Of a stretch of 64,000 nt of DNA, positions 8,346-18,029 are shown piece after piece. Below the pieces are notes generated by a model. The model did no database searches and had not been told where the DNA came from. It saw nothing but the letters and a program-made list of their open reading frames with translations. Numbering within the stretch: the first letter of the stretch is position 1; each line of letters begins with the position of its first letter. Source of the DNA: an uncultured Clostridia bacterium (lineage in GTDB: Bacteria > Bacillota > Clostridia > Christensenellales > CAG-138); NCBI GenBank assembly GCA_944336475.1, contig CALVLD010000003.1, positions 56,493-120,492 on the forward strand, written 5' to 3'. The translations under genes and the position numbers were made by a program.

Positions 8346-8918
8346 TTATTTGACGATCCTGAGCTTTAGCAGCTTGCCAACGGCCTTGTACAGGAGGAAT
8401 GTGAGCACGGCGTTTACGCCTGCCTTTATCGCATTGAAAGCGATTATGTAGGGCATGAGGTTCCATACTGTCCCCTGCGCCGCCTTGTAGTCGCCGCCTA
8501 TAAAGAGCGGCGTCATAAAGTGGTTGAGGGGGATCATTGTGACTACCATGGCAATCGTGCCTGCGCAGAGTGCCAGCACGGCATGCTTCAGTGTGCGACG
8601 CTCGCCACGGTAGATGAGCCCTGCGACTATCACGAATGCGCCGGTCGCTATGAAGTGCATCAAGATGCCTATCCAGCCGCTCCCTGCAGACACGGTGACG
8701 CCCTGTAAAACGCACACGACAAACGTCAGCACGAGCCCCCAGACGGGACCGTACATGAATGCGCCTATGAATATGGGAACATCTGCCATGTCATACTCGA
8801 GGAAGCCGAGCTGCGGAAATATCGGAAAACGTATCAGAAGCATCAGTACAATAGACATTGCCGCAAGTATAGCAAGCTTGACTATCCTGTCAACGGCGTT
8901 ACGAATGGTGTTTTTCAT
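8346..8918 (-). CDS. ribU: Riboflavin transporter, ECF-type S component (RibU)
   Basis: Integral membrane S component that binds riboflavin and docks to a shared energy-coupling factor module (EcfA, EcfA', EcfT, not in this window). About six hydrophobic segments; the RibU-type segments LGFLEYDMADVPIFIGAF and the later MIPLNHFMTPLF are present. 190 residues, normal for the family. The frame is open to 8984, but ATG 8918 is chosen because GGAGG precedes it. An FMN riboswitch directly upstream confirms the assignment: uptake is switched off when FMN is plentiful. Confidence 0.93.
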   Translation of the reverse strand: MKNTIRNAVDRIVKLAILAAMSIVLMLLIRFPIFPQLGFLEYDMADVPIFIGAFMYGPVWGLVLTFVVCVLQGVTVSAGSGWIGILMHFIATGAFVIVAGLIYRGERRTLKHAVLALCAGTIAMVVTMIPLNHFMTPLFIGGDYKAAQGTVWNLMPYIIAFNAIKAGVNAVLTFLLYKAVGKLLKLRIVK

Positions 8919-8943
8919 AAAAATAGCCTCCGCATAGTATAAA

Positions 8944-8966
8944 TTCGCTCCGTAAAAGCGGAGCGA
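8944..8966 (-). terminator. Terminator hairpin of the FMN riboswitch
   Basis: TCGCTCCG / CGGAGCGA hairpin followed on the minus strand by AATTTATA, located between the aptamer and the ribU ribosome binding site. Likely the expression platform that ends transcription when FMN is bound. Confidence 0.65.
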
Positions 8967-8984
8967 ACGCAAAGGCTGTGCCAA

Positions 8985-9137
8985 TGTGAAGTTCCGCCTC
9001 TCCCGTCCGGACTGTAACCGTCGGCATCGGAATCACACCGATTCAGCACACCCCTATACGGGCGGCTCGCGGGCTTTTGTGGGACTTGCCCCCACAGTTC
9101 ACCGCCGGTAGGGAATCACACCCTGCCCCGAAGCTGG
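8985..9137 (-). promoter_or_regulatory. FMN riboswitch (RFN element)
   Basis: On the minus strand the conserved RFN blocks occur in order: CTTCGGGGCAGGGTG, ATTCCCTACCGGCGGT, AGCCCGCGAGCC, GGTGTGATTCCGATGCCGACGGT and CAGTCCGGACGGGAGAGG (the longer block is continuous at about 9018-9040). It senses flavin mononucleotide and controls ribU. Confidence 0.96.
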
Positions 9138-9140
9138 TTC

Positions 9141-9169
9141 ATTATAGCACATGCGCGATCCCAATGCAA
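9141..9169 (-). promoter_or_regulatory. Promoter for FMN riboswitch-ribU
   Basis: On the minus strand TTGCAT (9169-9164), 17-base spacer, TATAAT (9146-9141), a few bases before the RFN element. Confidence 0.75.
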
Positions 9170-9244
9170 TCCGTGTATGCATTGGAATGTCGACAAATTT
9201 TCTGTTCTCTTTCTGCTATCTGCCTGCATCATCAGACAATTCGA

Positions 9245-9935
9245 TGCTATAGTTGTTTTCCGCTCCCCTGTTCAAAGTCTTGCTTTGACAGCCCCCTTTG
9301 CACGAGGGAGCCTGGAGAGTACGCTATTCGTTCAGGGAGCCATTTTGGGGTTGCAATGCGGTAGCTGATTTACAATCCTCGTCGGCAGCACAAATCCACC
9401 TTGCGCAAAGGGAAATGGCACGGCGAAGCTCACACCCCAACAGCCTCCCTTGTGCAAAGGGAGGTAGCACGGCGTAGCCGTGACGAAGGGATTGTAGGAT
9501 GGCGTTGGTTAGTATATTCTTAGAACATTGATAAGCTGCTGTTTCTTTCGTTTTCTGATGGGTATTTTCCTCTTTAGAAAATATGTTGCTATAGTTTCTT
9601 TCCAATCCCGCAGTCAGCTTCGCTGACATCTCCTTTTACACAAGGGAGCCGGTTGGGGTGTGCAATTCATGGCAGACGACCTATTGGGGTTGCAGTGCAA
9701 TAGTTGCTTTACAATCCCTTGGTCAAAGCTCCGCTTTGACGGCTCCAATTTGCACCGGGGAGCGTGGCCGACGGAGGCAATGAAAGAAAAAGGAACAGGG
9801 ACGGCTCCCGTTTACACAAAGAAACCTTTTTGGGGGTATGCTGACGGCTCAGTTTGCACAAGGGAGGCTTTTTTGGGGTGCTGACAGCTCCTTTTGCACG
9901 AGGGGGATGCTGACCGACAGCAAACTGCAACAGGT
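9245..9935. repeat. Cluster of degenerate palindromic interspersed repeats
   Basis: At least six related copies of a CTCCCTT-x-CAAGGGAG palindrome, often followed by GGCACGGCGAAGCCGTGACG- or CTGACGGCT-like arms: about 9263-9316, 9395-9425, 9450-9505, 9600-9655, 9715-9770, 9800-9835 and 9850-9915. The best copy is CTCCCTTGTGCAAAGGGAG near 9451. The same family returns at 47640-47810. No credible gene lies in 9170-10270; the open frames here run through the repeats. These resemble the short non-autonomous repeats scattered in gut Clostridia genomes; origin unknown. Confidence 0.7.
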
Positions 9936-10013
9936 GCATCAGTGCATAGTTTATTTATGGGCTGCGCAACGCCGAATGTTGATTTTGCCATTTCGGTATA
10001 TTTCGCAAAAAGT

Positions 10014-10042
10014 GGGAACCTTTGGCCGGGTTGCTGCGTTTT
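10014..10042 (+). promoter_or_regulatory. Putative ECF-sigma promoter (site 2 of 4)
   Basis: GGGAACCTTT (10014-10023), 11 bases, TGCGTTTTA from 10035. Same spacing as the other three sites. Downstream, up to the terminator at 10212-10259, there is a ~215-base stretch with no convincing gene, so any product would be a longer non-coding RNA or a decayed unit. Confidence 0.5.
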
Positions 10043-10211
10043 ATTTACGAAAGCATGTGGCGGACGCCGTTATCAGCATCGGAAAACCCGTTGGCGCAGG
10101 GCGTGTGCAGAGCTTCTTTGGGCAATGTGTTCGGGTGTCACCCTCTCACCTGAGCGATACGCCTACCAAACATCTAAGCCTACGTGCATATGAAAACAGT
10201 GCAGCAAAAAC

Positions 10212-10259
10212 AGGCAGCATCCCCCGTCCAAAACGGACAGGGGACGCTGTCTCTTTTTG
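10212..10259. terminator. Bidirectional terminator
   Basis: Hairpin GCAGCATCCCCCGTCC / GGACAGGGGACGCTGT with T-runs on both sides (CTCTTTTT on plus, GCCTGTTTTT on minus). It would end both the plus-strand unit from 10014 and the permease remnant on the minus strand. Confidence 0.75.
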
Positions 10260-10270
10260 GAGCTATCTCG

Positions 10271-11580
10271 TTATTCCTCTGGCAAATCGTACTTGGGAAC
10301 CATTAGGCTGAGCAGGAGCGCTATAAGGAAGGATACTGCGAGCGAGCTGCCGAGCAGATTTTTCAAAAGCTGAGGATGGCGGAGTATGCGCAGGGTCATC
10401 TCGATGCCTATGCCTATGGAAAGCGCTATGCCGAGTATCATCTTATTGCGGTAGTTGAGCGGCTGCTCCGGTATGAGCTGTATGCCGAACATTGTTATCG
10501 CCGCAAACACCGTTACGGTAGCACCGCCAAGAACGGGCTTGGGTATGGCGGTCATCACCGCACCGGATTTGGGGAAGAAGCGAACAATGAGCATCAACCC
10601 GCCCACAATAAGGAATATACGCTTGGCGGCAGTCTTGGCGGCTGCGATAAGGCCGACATTCCAACTGTACGAATCGGTAGGTAAGCCTCCCATGCATGTG
10701 TCGATCATGCAGCAGATGCCCTGACCCTTTATGGCATCGCCGGGCTCCTAATCCGTCGCCTCCCTGTGGAATGCACCCATTGTGGTGGAGGAAACATCGC
10801 CTATAGTCTGCACCGCCTGCACTATGTACACGAGTATCATCAGTATGCAGTGCTAACCATGCCTGATTCCTGACTTCGTCAAAGCTTATGAGCCCCATGC
10901 CTGCAAATGCGCCAAAATTCTCCATTATGAGCGCGACTATGCAGCCTGCTGCAATGCCCATCATCATACCCGACACACAAGCATGCCCTTGCAAAACAGA
11001 CTGAACCCGAGCGTAACCACGGGCGTAACTATCGCCAATATCTACAGCGGTGCATAACCGAACTCTGCCGCATCCGCATTGCCGCCGCCCATATAGCTTA
11101 GCGCAGTCTTATACGGCGACAGGCCTATGCGCAGCACGGCCGTACCGCCGGCGACTACCGGGGGGAGAGTTTGCGTATCCTGCCAATGAACAGGCCGATA
11201 AATACGGAGGCAAAACCTGCAACGAGCCGCACACCGAATATTACGGCGATGCCGTACCGAGCGCCTATCATGAGCGGTGTGGGCATGTATGCAAACGCCA
11301 CTCCTATCACGCTCGTCAGACCCATGCCAAAGCCAAATATCGGGAACTCCTGAAGCATCGTTGTCAACCGGCCTATGAGCATTGAGTTTGGGTCAACGGT
11401 ATCATATCCTCCGCCGGCAAATTCCGCGCACTCGCAATGAGCATGGGCGGAGTGATTTCGCCCAGCCTGTTTTTACCTCCATAGCGACCTGAGCGTCGGG
11501 TGATGCTTCGACCATAGGCGTTTCTTTTTTGCCGCATTCCCTCATCATATGAACACTTTCGTTTGATTGGGCTCGGCACA
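10271..11580 (-). pseudogene. Decayed uracil/xanthine permease (NCS2 family)
   Basis: Pieces of one nucleobase permease in different minus-strand frames: a middle part (11382-11155, IFGFGMGLTSVIGVAFAYMP), a segment near 10994-10890 (GMMMGIAAGCIVALIMENFG) and the C-terminal part (10708-10271, MGGLPTDSYSWNVGL then IPKPVLGGATVTVFAAI). GGLPTNSYSQNVG-like and PKPVLGG motifs are NCS2 hallmarks. Several frameshifts and a stop separate the pieces, so no full protein can be made. The N-terminal region (11400-11580) is too degraded to read with confidence. Confidence 0.8.
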
Positions 11581-11677
11581 TTATTCCATTGGGAGCGTAA
11601 AATGTATTAAGCAATATTGTCAAGACACCGTTGCGAGATAGGATGGGTGCATTTCATGCTGCTGTTTGATGGAGAGC

Positions 11678-14600
11678 CTATCCGTTGGTCTCATAAATCG
11701 CATCCGCCCTCGCCTCAAGCTCGGCAAAGCGTTCCTCAGACAGACTGTACTGGTAGCGCAGATAGCGCAAAGCCGGCGCCTGCCGTGACTTTATGCAGCT
11801 GCGCAGCGAATCCACCTGTCCCTGCCATGCGCTGTAGGAGCGGATCTGATTAGGCCAGCGGCTAATATGCCGAGTCATCTCCGGCTCTATTTCGGAGACG
11901 AGTTTATCGTATATGGACAAGGCTCTCTCGGGAGCAAACACATATTTGACTATGTATATGTATCGGACGATGAACTGCTCCCTCCAGCCGGCATTCTGGT
12001 TAACGGCGCAGTAGAGATCCATATTTGTCAGGCTCCCGTGCGCCGCCGCAACGCCGTTCGGGTTGAAATACAACGACAGCAGATTAGTGTTAATGTTATT
12101 GCCGTGCATGGCAAAGTCGGAGTCATAGAGTATAGCCCGCCACTTTACGGAATAATCCCTTGCACGCCAGTACTTCTGGTTGAACATATCGCCGTCGAAA
12201 AAGTATGTGCGGCAGCAGAGATAGTCCATGAGAGAGTTGACATCGAGGTATTCGCAGAGACGTTCATAGTTGCTCTCATACGAGAAGAAGTTTGAATAGA
12301 GGTTTTCCTCCGTCTGGCCGCTACGGCAGAACTCACGCACCCAGTACCACTCATAGTTGGTACCGGCGAGCGTCGTGCCGTTGCGCTTGATTATGTCGAT
12401 GTTGTTGCGGTCGATGCCATATCGGGAGACGAAGAAATCTTCATTGATGTTCTCCTTCAGGTCGTAGAGCCCCCAATACTCACCGTTTATGTACACGGCG
12501 ACGGGCTGCACATAGGATACGTCGACATTCAGACCCTGACAAATACGGCTGATGTAGGCGTCGCGCACCCTGGCATAGAGGGCGTCCTGTCCGCCGTTTC
12601 TAAGCAACAGTGAACGAAACGAGGTTATGTCGCAATCCTCAAAGAATGGATAATCCATGCTGCTCCTGCCGTAGCCGGCGCGGAAATATAGCGCAAGGGA
12701 CTTCTGCGGATAGAGTGCGGTGGAAGCGCCGCTCACACGGACGCCTGCGCCCGTGTATGTGGCGAGCTTGCCCTCCTCGTAGTACTCCATAAAACATGGA
12801 ACCTCATCCCCCTTTATCACACTGCCCGTCTCGGTCTGCGATGCGGTATACATGGAGTTGAAATCCGACCGCGAGAGCGACAGGCATACTACCGGCACGG
12901 AATGCTCGTCCTCAAAGAGGAATGTGTGCGCCGCCTCGGGGCTGTTGACAAGCCCGGGATGCACGGCTATAGCCCGTATCACGGTGTTGGAATCGATGCT
13001 TATGGGCTCTGCGTATATTGGAGACGCTTCCGTCGGGGCGGAGCCGTTGGTGGTGTAGTGTATCACGGCGTTCTCTGTGGCGCAGGTGAGCTCGAGCATA
13101 AACGGTGCGTCGCAGAACAGCTCAATATGGGAGAACACAGGCTCCGCAGCATATCCGCTCAGCGGCTCTGCATTGGCGCCCCCCCTGGTCGGCCTGTCAA
13201 AAAAAACACGCTCGCCCGTGCGTGTGCCGTTTGCCCTGCCCGATGTCACGCCCACTCCGGTGACGCCCGTTTCAAACACATCTCTGAACGACCCGTCCGG
13301 CGCAACAAGGTATAGCGTATCGCCGCTGCCGCCTATGCCTATCGGAGCAGTAGACGAGCTTTGCTCATCCGAGGCAGTAGAGCAGTATATCACAGTATAG
13401 CCGTTTGCATATATGGAGAAGTTTTTAAGGCTGAATTTATTCGGTTCCTCCGGATTGTCCGTCAGATACCAGCCGTCAAGCACGAGCGAGGATGATGAGC
13501 CGTTGTACAACTCTACCCAGTCCTTTCTGCCGCTGCGCGCCTCCGACACGCCGGAGACCTCGCTTATGTAGACTGAATCGGCATCGAATCCGCCCAGCCC
13601 CACGGGCGAGGCAAAACCGTATGTGGTATTGGGCGCATTAGGGGTCGGCACGGTGTAGTAGCGTAGCTCGTCCCCCTCGCTTCTGCCTATGGAGACATTG
13701 TCGCTCAAACCCTCGGGTATCAGCATGGAGTCCATGCGCATGCCGTCATAGTTGAATAGGAATATCCCCTCGTCCACGCTTGATATTCTGAAGGATGCGT
13801 GAAGCTCCCCTTCCGAGGAATCCTTGCCGGAGAGGAATATGAGCAGATACCCTCCGGCGGGTATCTCGACATTGGGAAGCGCCCACTTGGTAGGGTCGTT
13901 GCGGCGGTCGGAGAGGTAGTAGCCCAGAAGGGAGACGGGGGCATCGGTAGTGTTCCAAAGCTCCACCCACTCGCATCTGTCGCCCTCGGCATCGATTATG
14001 CTGTAGAGATTATCCGGCAGAAACTCGTTTATGCGGATTGGATCGGACGAAGTCATATCCGTCCACTCAATGGCGGCAAACGTGCTTGTGCTGTTTGCGC
14101 TGCCCTTGGTGATATGCGTGGTGTAGCAAACCCCCTCCTCCGTTACCACGGCGGAGACACCGTCCGGCAGAGCAGGGTCAAACTCCAGAGTATCGGTGCG
14201 TTGGAACAGATTGTTGAACAGATATATCGCACTCTCGGAGGAGCTGACCTTGAAGGAGGCGTTTAGCGTGTCCTCCTCGTCCACTCCGCAGAGCTCCACA
14301 ACGACATACTCACCGGCGCCGAGGGTCATCTCCGGGAAACGCCACTTGTCGAAGTGCTCAGGGTCGTCGGAGAGGTAGTAATCCTCAAGCTGAATGGGCT
14401 CCGCAGTATGATTCACGAGCTCAACCCAGCCCTGAGCTCCGTTCACTATCTCGGTGAAGCGGAGCGCATCGACGGGGTCTATCACTGCAATCGCATCGGA
14501 AAGCTCGTCGACTATCTCAATGTTGGATTCGGCAAATGTTGGATATGCCGAATAGCCGTACGTACCGTCATCCCGCCTTGCATAGGATACATCGGGGTTA

Positions 14601-15052
14601 AGCTCCGGCACCTCTACATGCTGTATCACCTGCGTGTAGGTATCGGTAAGAAGCAGATCCTCACCCGTGCGTGATAGGCCGAACGGTGCAACAAGCATGC
14701 CGTGGTCACTCTCCCCGTCGGATATACAGTAGACCATGAGATACTCGCCGCCGGCAATCACCGTCCCCTCGGGGAACACGAATCTCCGAGGCTCAAGCAC
14801 ATTGTCCGAAAGGCCGCAGCCCGAAAGATCTACGGCGGCATTGCCCGTGTTGTAAAGCTCCACCCAGTCGGGCGAGCCGAACTCCTCGCTCAAGTGCGAA
14901 TTCTTGTTGGTGGAGACGACCTCGTTCACTACCACCGAGGATCTGTCGGTAAGGATATCGTCCAGGCCGGAACAGCCCACAAGACAGCACAGAGCCGTCA
15001 GCATGAGCGCAGCGAGCAGCAGACTTATTTTGCGAATATCAAAAGCTCTCAA
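11678..15052 (-). CDS. Large lipoprotein with lamin-tail repeats and a CotH kinase domain
   Basis: Exported lipoprotein: hydrophobic signal ending in the lipobox LVGC. Four lamin-tail (LTD) domains follow, each with a WVELYN- or WVELWN-type core and a YYLSDN/YLTDNP-type strand (in the first ~580 residues), then a chitobiase-like Ig repeat (VIHYTTNGSAPT) and a C-terminal CotH domain (about 730-1120) with FRSLLLRNGGQD, VAVYINGEYWGLYDLKE and the metal/ATP segment AILYDSDFAMHG. CotH proteins of spore coats are atypical protein kinases; here the target is unknown. The frame opens at TTG 15091, but TTG 15052 is favoured because GAGG precedes it and a TATAAT at 15103-15098 would start transcription near 15091. 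Confidence 0.85.
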   Translation of the reverse strand: MRAFDIRKISLLLAALMLTALCCLVGCSGLDDILTDRSSVVVNEVVSTNKNSHLSEEFGSPDWVELYNTGNAAVDLSGCGLSDNVLEPRRFVFPEGTVIAGGEYLMVYCISDGESDHGMLVAPFGLSRTGEDLLLTDTYTQVIQHVEVPELNPDVSYARRDDGTYGYSAYPTFAESNIEIVDELSDAIAVIDPVDALRFTEIVNGAQGWVELVNHTAEPIQLEDYYLSDDPEHFDKWRFPEMTLGAGEYVVVELCGVDEEDTLNASFKVSSSESAIYLFNNLFQRTDTLEFDPALPDGVSAVVTEEGVCYTTHITKGSANSTSTFAAIEWTDMTSSDPIRINEFLPDNLYSIIDAEGDRCEWVELWNTTDAPVSLLGYYLSDRRNDPTKWALPNVEIPAGGYLLIFLSGKDSSEGELHASFRISSVDEGIFLFNYDGMRMDSMLIPEGLSDNVSIGRSEGDELRYYTVPTPNAPNTTYGFASPVGLGGFDADSVYISEVSGVSEARSGRKDWVELYNGSSSSLVLDGWYLTDNPEEPNKFSLKNFSIYANGYTVIYCSTASDEQSSSTAPIGIGGSGDTLYLVAPDGSFRDVFETGVTGVGVTSGRANGTRTGERVFFDRPTRGGANAEPLSGYAAEPVFSHIELFCDAPFMLELTCATENAVIHYTTNGSAPTEASPIYAEPISIDSNTVIRAIAVHPGLVNSPEAAHTFLFEDEHSVPVVCLSLSRSDFNSMYTASQTETGSVIKGDEVPCFMEYYEEGKLATYTGAGVRVSGASTALYPQKSLALYFRAGYGRSSMDYPFFEDCDITSFRSLLLRNGGQDALYARVRDAYISRICQGLNVDVSYVQPVAVYINGEYWGLYDLKENINEDFFVSRYGIDRNNIDIIKRNGTTLAGTNYEWYWVREFCRSGQTEENLYSNFFSYESNYERLCEYLDVNSLMDYLCCRTYFFDGDMFNQKYWRARDYSVKWRAILYDSDFAMHGNNINTNLLSLYFNPNGVAAAHGSLTNMDLYCAVNQNAGWREQFIVRYIYIVKYVFAPERALSIYDKLVSEIEPEMTRHISRWPNQIRSYSAWQGQVDSLRSCIKSRQAPALRYLRYQYSLSEERFAELEARADAIYETNG

Positions 15053-15157
15053 AAGCACACCTCGTCGTAGGTTTATATTCCCCCGTTGCAACGGGTGATT
15101 ATACTACATAATTCGGATGAAAGGAAGAGGAAAGATGTAAACATTCGGTGAATATGC

Positions 15158-16708
15158 TCACTCAATGTCGATCAGCCTCTTTGTGAGTACCTTTCTGTAC
15201 ATAAGCCCTGCTGCGACGGCAAAACCCACTGTCAGCACCGCGCCAACCGCCACATAGGACGTCACGGGCAGGAGTATGGAGGCTATCATGGGTAACATGG
15301 TCAGACCCATACATATCGCAACGGTAATGCCCAATGAGGAGCTCTGCTTTACGGGCTCGATCTCCGTCTGCCATGTCAGCATGGGCGAGCGTATGTTGAG
15401 CAGAAGCCCCAGCACCGTTCCGAACAGTATGCCTGCAAGCGGCATGAGCCATATCACCAGGACGACCAACGGCTGCGACCGTGCCATGATGGTGAGCAGT
15501 ATGCATGCTATCAGCCACGCCGGTAGCATGATCGTAAGGTTTACGAGCATCTTGGCTTTGAACACGTCCTTCGAGCTTACAGGCATGGACTTTATCACCC
15601 AGAATGTCTTGCCCTCCATTGATATGGAGACGCTCGTGGTAGGTATCATGCACATCCCTGCGACAAGGAAGGGCATCATGCGTGCAAACACGGGGAGAGC
15701 CTCCTCCAGATCACTGTTGACACGGCCCACAATGAGCATGGCGGCGGATATCACGACCGCCATGGCGGGGCCGCTTATGAAGTTCATGGTGTACATGCTT
15801 GACGAGAAGAGCCGCTTGCACTCACGCCTGTACAGCGCCTTTCCCACGCCAAACTGCCTCTGCTCCGTCATCCTGTAGTCGCCCTTGAAATATGAGGCGT
15901 TGAGTGCGGCGCAGACGCGGGGATAGCTCACGCCTATCACGGCGAGCAGCAGTGCAATCGGAACAACGGATATAAGCACGAACAGCAGGAATGACAGCAA
16001 ATTCCCCTCGGTTATTGCGGAAGCGTAGAGGCTTGCCGGTATGTACGCCGCACCTATCTTCGAGATCGCCTCCGGGGATATCTGCGAGCCCGAGTTGACG
16101 CTGAACAGCACTATAGCAAGTATCAGAAGCGTTGAAAGTATCGTCTGGATAATGGACTTGTTCTTCATCCGCGAGGATATCGCAAGCACTATCGCCCCTA
16201 ATAACAGCGATACGAATATAGCGCCGAGCGGCATAACAAGCAGGCCTATCAGCGAGTAGATGTAGTACGAAAACGTAGTCGGCGCGCCGATTGCATAGGC
16301 AAAGATCATAGGCAGGCCCGTGACCGCGGAGGGTACCAATCCGTTTATGTATACGCAGAAGAAGCGGCTGAGCACTATCTCCCGCAGACGCACGGGAAGG
16401 ATTATTGCATTCTCATACGCCTTCTCGTTGAACATGAGCTGCCCTGCCGTCATGAACGTAAACATGAGCGTCATGGCGGTACACACCACCGCCTGCAGCA
16501 TCGGAACCACATGCGCCATGCCGACATCTGTAAATGTCATGGCCGTGCCGAACATGCTTACAGCAATCATTAGGTAGATAAACACGGTGACGATGAGATT
16601 CATCCTTATGCGCTTGTTCTTGCCCCTGTCCTTGCCGTAGCGGAGCTCGTTTATCTCGTACAGGTTGGCAAGCAGCACCCTTGTCAAAGCCCACAACCGT
16701 TTAAGCAT
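15158..16708 (-). CDS. ABC-2 type transporter permease
   Basis: About 516 residues with roughly twelve hydrophobic segments, a doubled ABC-2 permease plan as in large putative exporters of Firmicutes. Membrane partner of the ATPase encoded immediately upstream (16701-17411), with which it overlaps by a few bases. ATG 16708 follows GGAGG by 9 bases; TTG 16714 is a less likely start. The substrate cannot be read from the sequence. Confidence 0.85.
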   Translation of the reverse strand: MLKRLWALTRVLLANLYEINELRYGKDRGKNKRIRMNLIVTVFIYLMIAVSMFGTAMTFTDVGMAHVVPMLQAVVCTAMTLMFTFMTAGQLMFNEKAYENAIILPVRLREIVLSRFFCVYINGLVPSAVTGLPMIFAYAIGAPTTFSYYIYSLIGLLVMPLGAIFVSLLLGAIVLAISSRMKNKSIIQTILSTLLILAIVLFSVNSGSQISPEAISKIGAAYIPASLYASAITEGNLLSFLLFVLISVVPIALLLAVIGVSYPRVCAALNASYFKGDYRMTEQRQFGVGKALYRRECKRLFSSSMYTMNFISGPAMAVVISAAMLIVGRVNSDLEEALPVFARMMPFLVAGMCMIPTTSVSISMEGKTFWVIKSMPVSSKDVFKAKMLVNLTIMLPAWLIACILLTIMARSQPLVVLVIWLMPLAGILFGTVLGLLLNIRSPMLTWQTEIEPVKQSSSLGITVAICMGLTMLPMIASILLPVTSYVAVGAVLTVGFAVAAGLMYRKVLTKRLIDIE

Positions 16709-17411
16709 CGGCAACGACCTCCATAAAGGTCTCCTCGAGTGTTCTGCCTTGGGTCAGCTCTTCGATATTGCCGGAGGCTATGAGTCTGCCATCCTTTATA
16801 ACGGCTACCTTGTTACAGAGCTTTTCGGCAACGTCGAGCACATGTGTGGAGAAGAATATAGCACCGCCCCTGTCGCACAGCTCGTGCATTATGCGCTTGA
16901 GTGTTACGGCCGACTCGGGATCGAGGCCGACAAACGGCTCGTCGAGTATGAGAAGCCTGGGTTCGTGCATGAGCGCAGAGACTATCGCCAGCTTCTGCTT
17001 CATGCCGTGGGAGTAGGCCGATATGAGATCCCCCAGTGCGTTGGTTATTTCAAACTCAGCGGCATACTTTCCGATAAGCTCCGTGCGGTCTGTCTTGGAC
17101 ACGCCGAACATATCCGCAATGAAGTTGAGGTACTGTATGCCCGTGAGATACTCGTACATGTCGGGATTGTCGGGGATGTACGCCGTGACGGATCTGCAGA
17201 GTATCGGCTCGCGCTTTACGGAATGGCCGTCTATATATATCTCGCCTTCAAAGTCGAGTATGCCGACACAGGCCTTTATCGTGGTGGTCTTGCCTGCGCC
17301 GTTGCGGCCTATGAAGCCGTAGATGTCTCCCGGCTTTATCTCAAGCGAGAGATTCTGGACGGCACGCTTGCCGCCCTTGTATGTCTTTGACAGATTCTCT
17401 ATGTGAAGCAT
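16701..17411 (-). CDS. ABC transporter ATP-binding protein
   Basis: Single ABC domain of 236 residues: Walker A GRNGAGKTT (about 37-45), Q-loop region, signature YSHGMKQKLAIV, Walker B LLILDEPFVGLDP and H-loop FFSTHVLD. Drives the permease encoded next (15158-16708). The YSHGMKQK form of the signature is common in ABC-2 exporters of the CcmA/NatA group. ATG 17411 follows AGGAGGA. Ten bases separate it from thyX. Confidence 0.93.
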   Translation of the reverse strand: MLHIENLSKTYKGGKRAVQNLSLEIKPGDIYGFIGRNGAGKTTTIKACVGILDFEGEIYIDGHSVKREPILCRSVTAYIPDNPDMYEYLTGIQYLNFIADMFGVSKTDRTELIGKYAAEFEITNALGDLISAYSHGMKQKLAIVSALMHEPRLLILDEPFVGLDPESAVTLKRIMHELCDRGGAIFFSTHVLDVAEKLCNKVAVIKDGRLIASGNIEELTQGRTLEETFMEVVADA

Positions 17412-17420
17412 TCAGTCCTC

Positions 17421-18029
17421 CTAAAATATCTCCGGCAACAGCCTTTTCATTTCAAGGTAGAGTGGAACTGCAATGGCTCGCATATCCGGGTGCGCCGCAG
17501 GGGATGTGCGCAGCCTGAAGAAATGGCGCCACTCACGGAGATTCATGGTGCAGATGAACTCCGTCTTGAGGGAGTTTGGAAGCACGCTCCGTGCCGTCTC
17601 CGGCGGAACGCCCTTTGCAAGCAGGCGGAAGTAGCCTGCCTCCGCTGCTTCGCACGTCTCATGCCATATGCCGTACTCAATGCTGCCCTTTTCAAGTCCT
17701 GTGGGACGAACGAACGTTATCTCCGCTCCAAACTTATCCTTTGAGTAGTTGCAGTAGCGGGTGCTCTCCTGGGAGTAGCTGGCTATCCTGTGCCTCACCC
17801 ACTCGTGGGAAACGCCCCTGTCGGTGATTATGCGCACGCTTATTGAAAAATGCTCAAAGGGGCTCTCATGCCCGCGCTCAAGCATGAGGCGTACGAGCCG
17901 CTCGTGGCTGCCATCGGACACCGCTCCCTCGGACTTGTAGCATACACGGCCGCAGAGTTCGATATGACGCATCACAGCCTCCGTGTCTATGGGGGTGATT
18001 ATTTCAAACGACGGCTCTATGACCCTCAT
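17421..18029 (-). CDS. thyX: Flavin-dependent thymidylate synthase
   Basis: Converts dUMP to dTMP with methylene-tetrahydrofolate, FAD and NADPH; the alternative to ThyA. The ThyX motif RHRIASYSQESTRY (RHRxxSxxxxSxR) is intact, preceded by FEHFSISVRI and followed by the substrate segment ETARSVLPNSLKTEF. 202 residues, a little short of the usual 220-250. Its start overlaps the stop of the dCMP deaminase gene (ATGA type), which fits a shared role: the deaminase supplies dUMP. Confidence 0.96.
   Translation of the reverse strand: MRVIEPSFEIITPIDTEAVMRHIELCGRVCYKSEGAVSDGSHERLVRLMLERGHESPFEHFSISVRIITDRGVSHEWVRHRIASYSQESTRYCNYSKDKFGAEITFVRPTGLEKGSIEYGIWHETCEAAEAGYFRLLAKGVPPETARSVLPNSLKTEFICTMNLREWRHFFRLRTSPAAHPDMRAIAVPLYLEMKRLLPEIF

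Noticed and set aside
9838..10311. 157-residue plus-strand frame across the repeat zone
   Set aside because: Runs through repeats, the ECF-like site and the terminator; composition is unlike real genes here.
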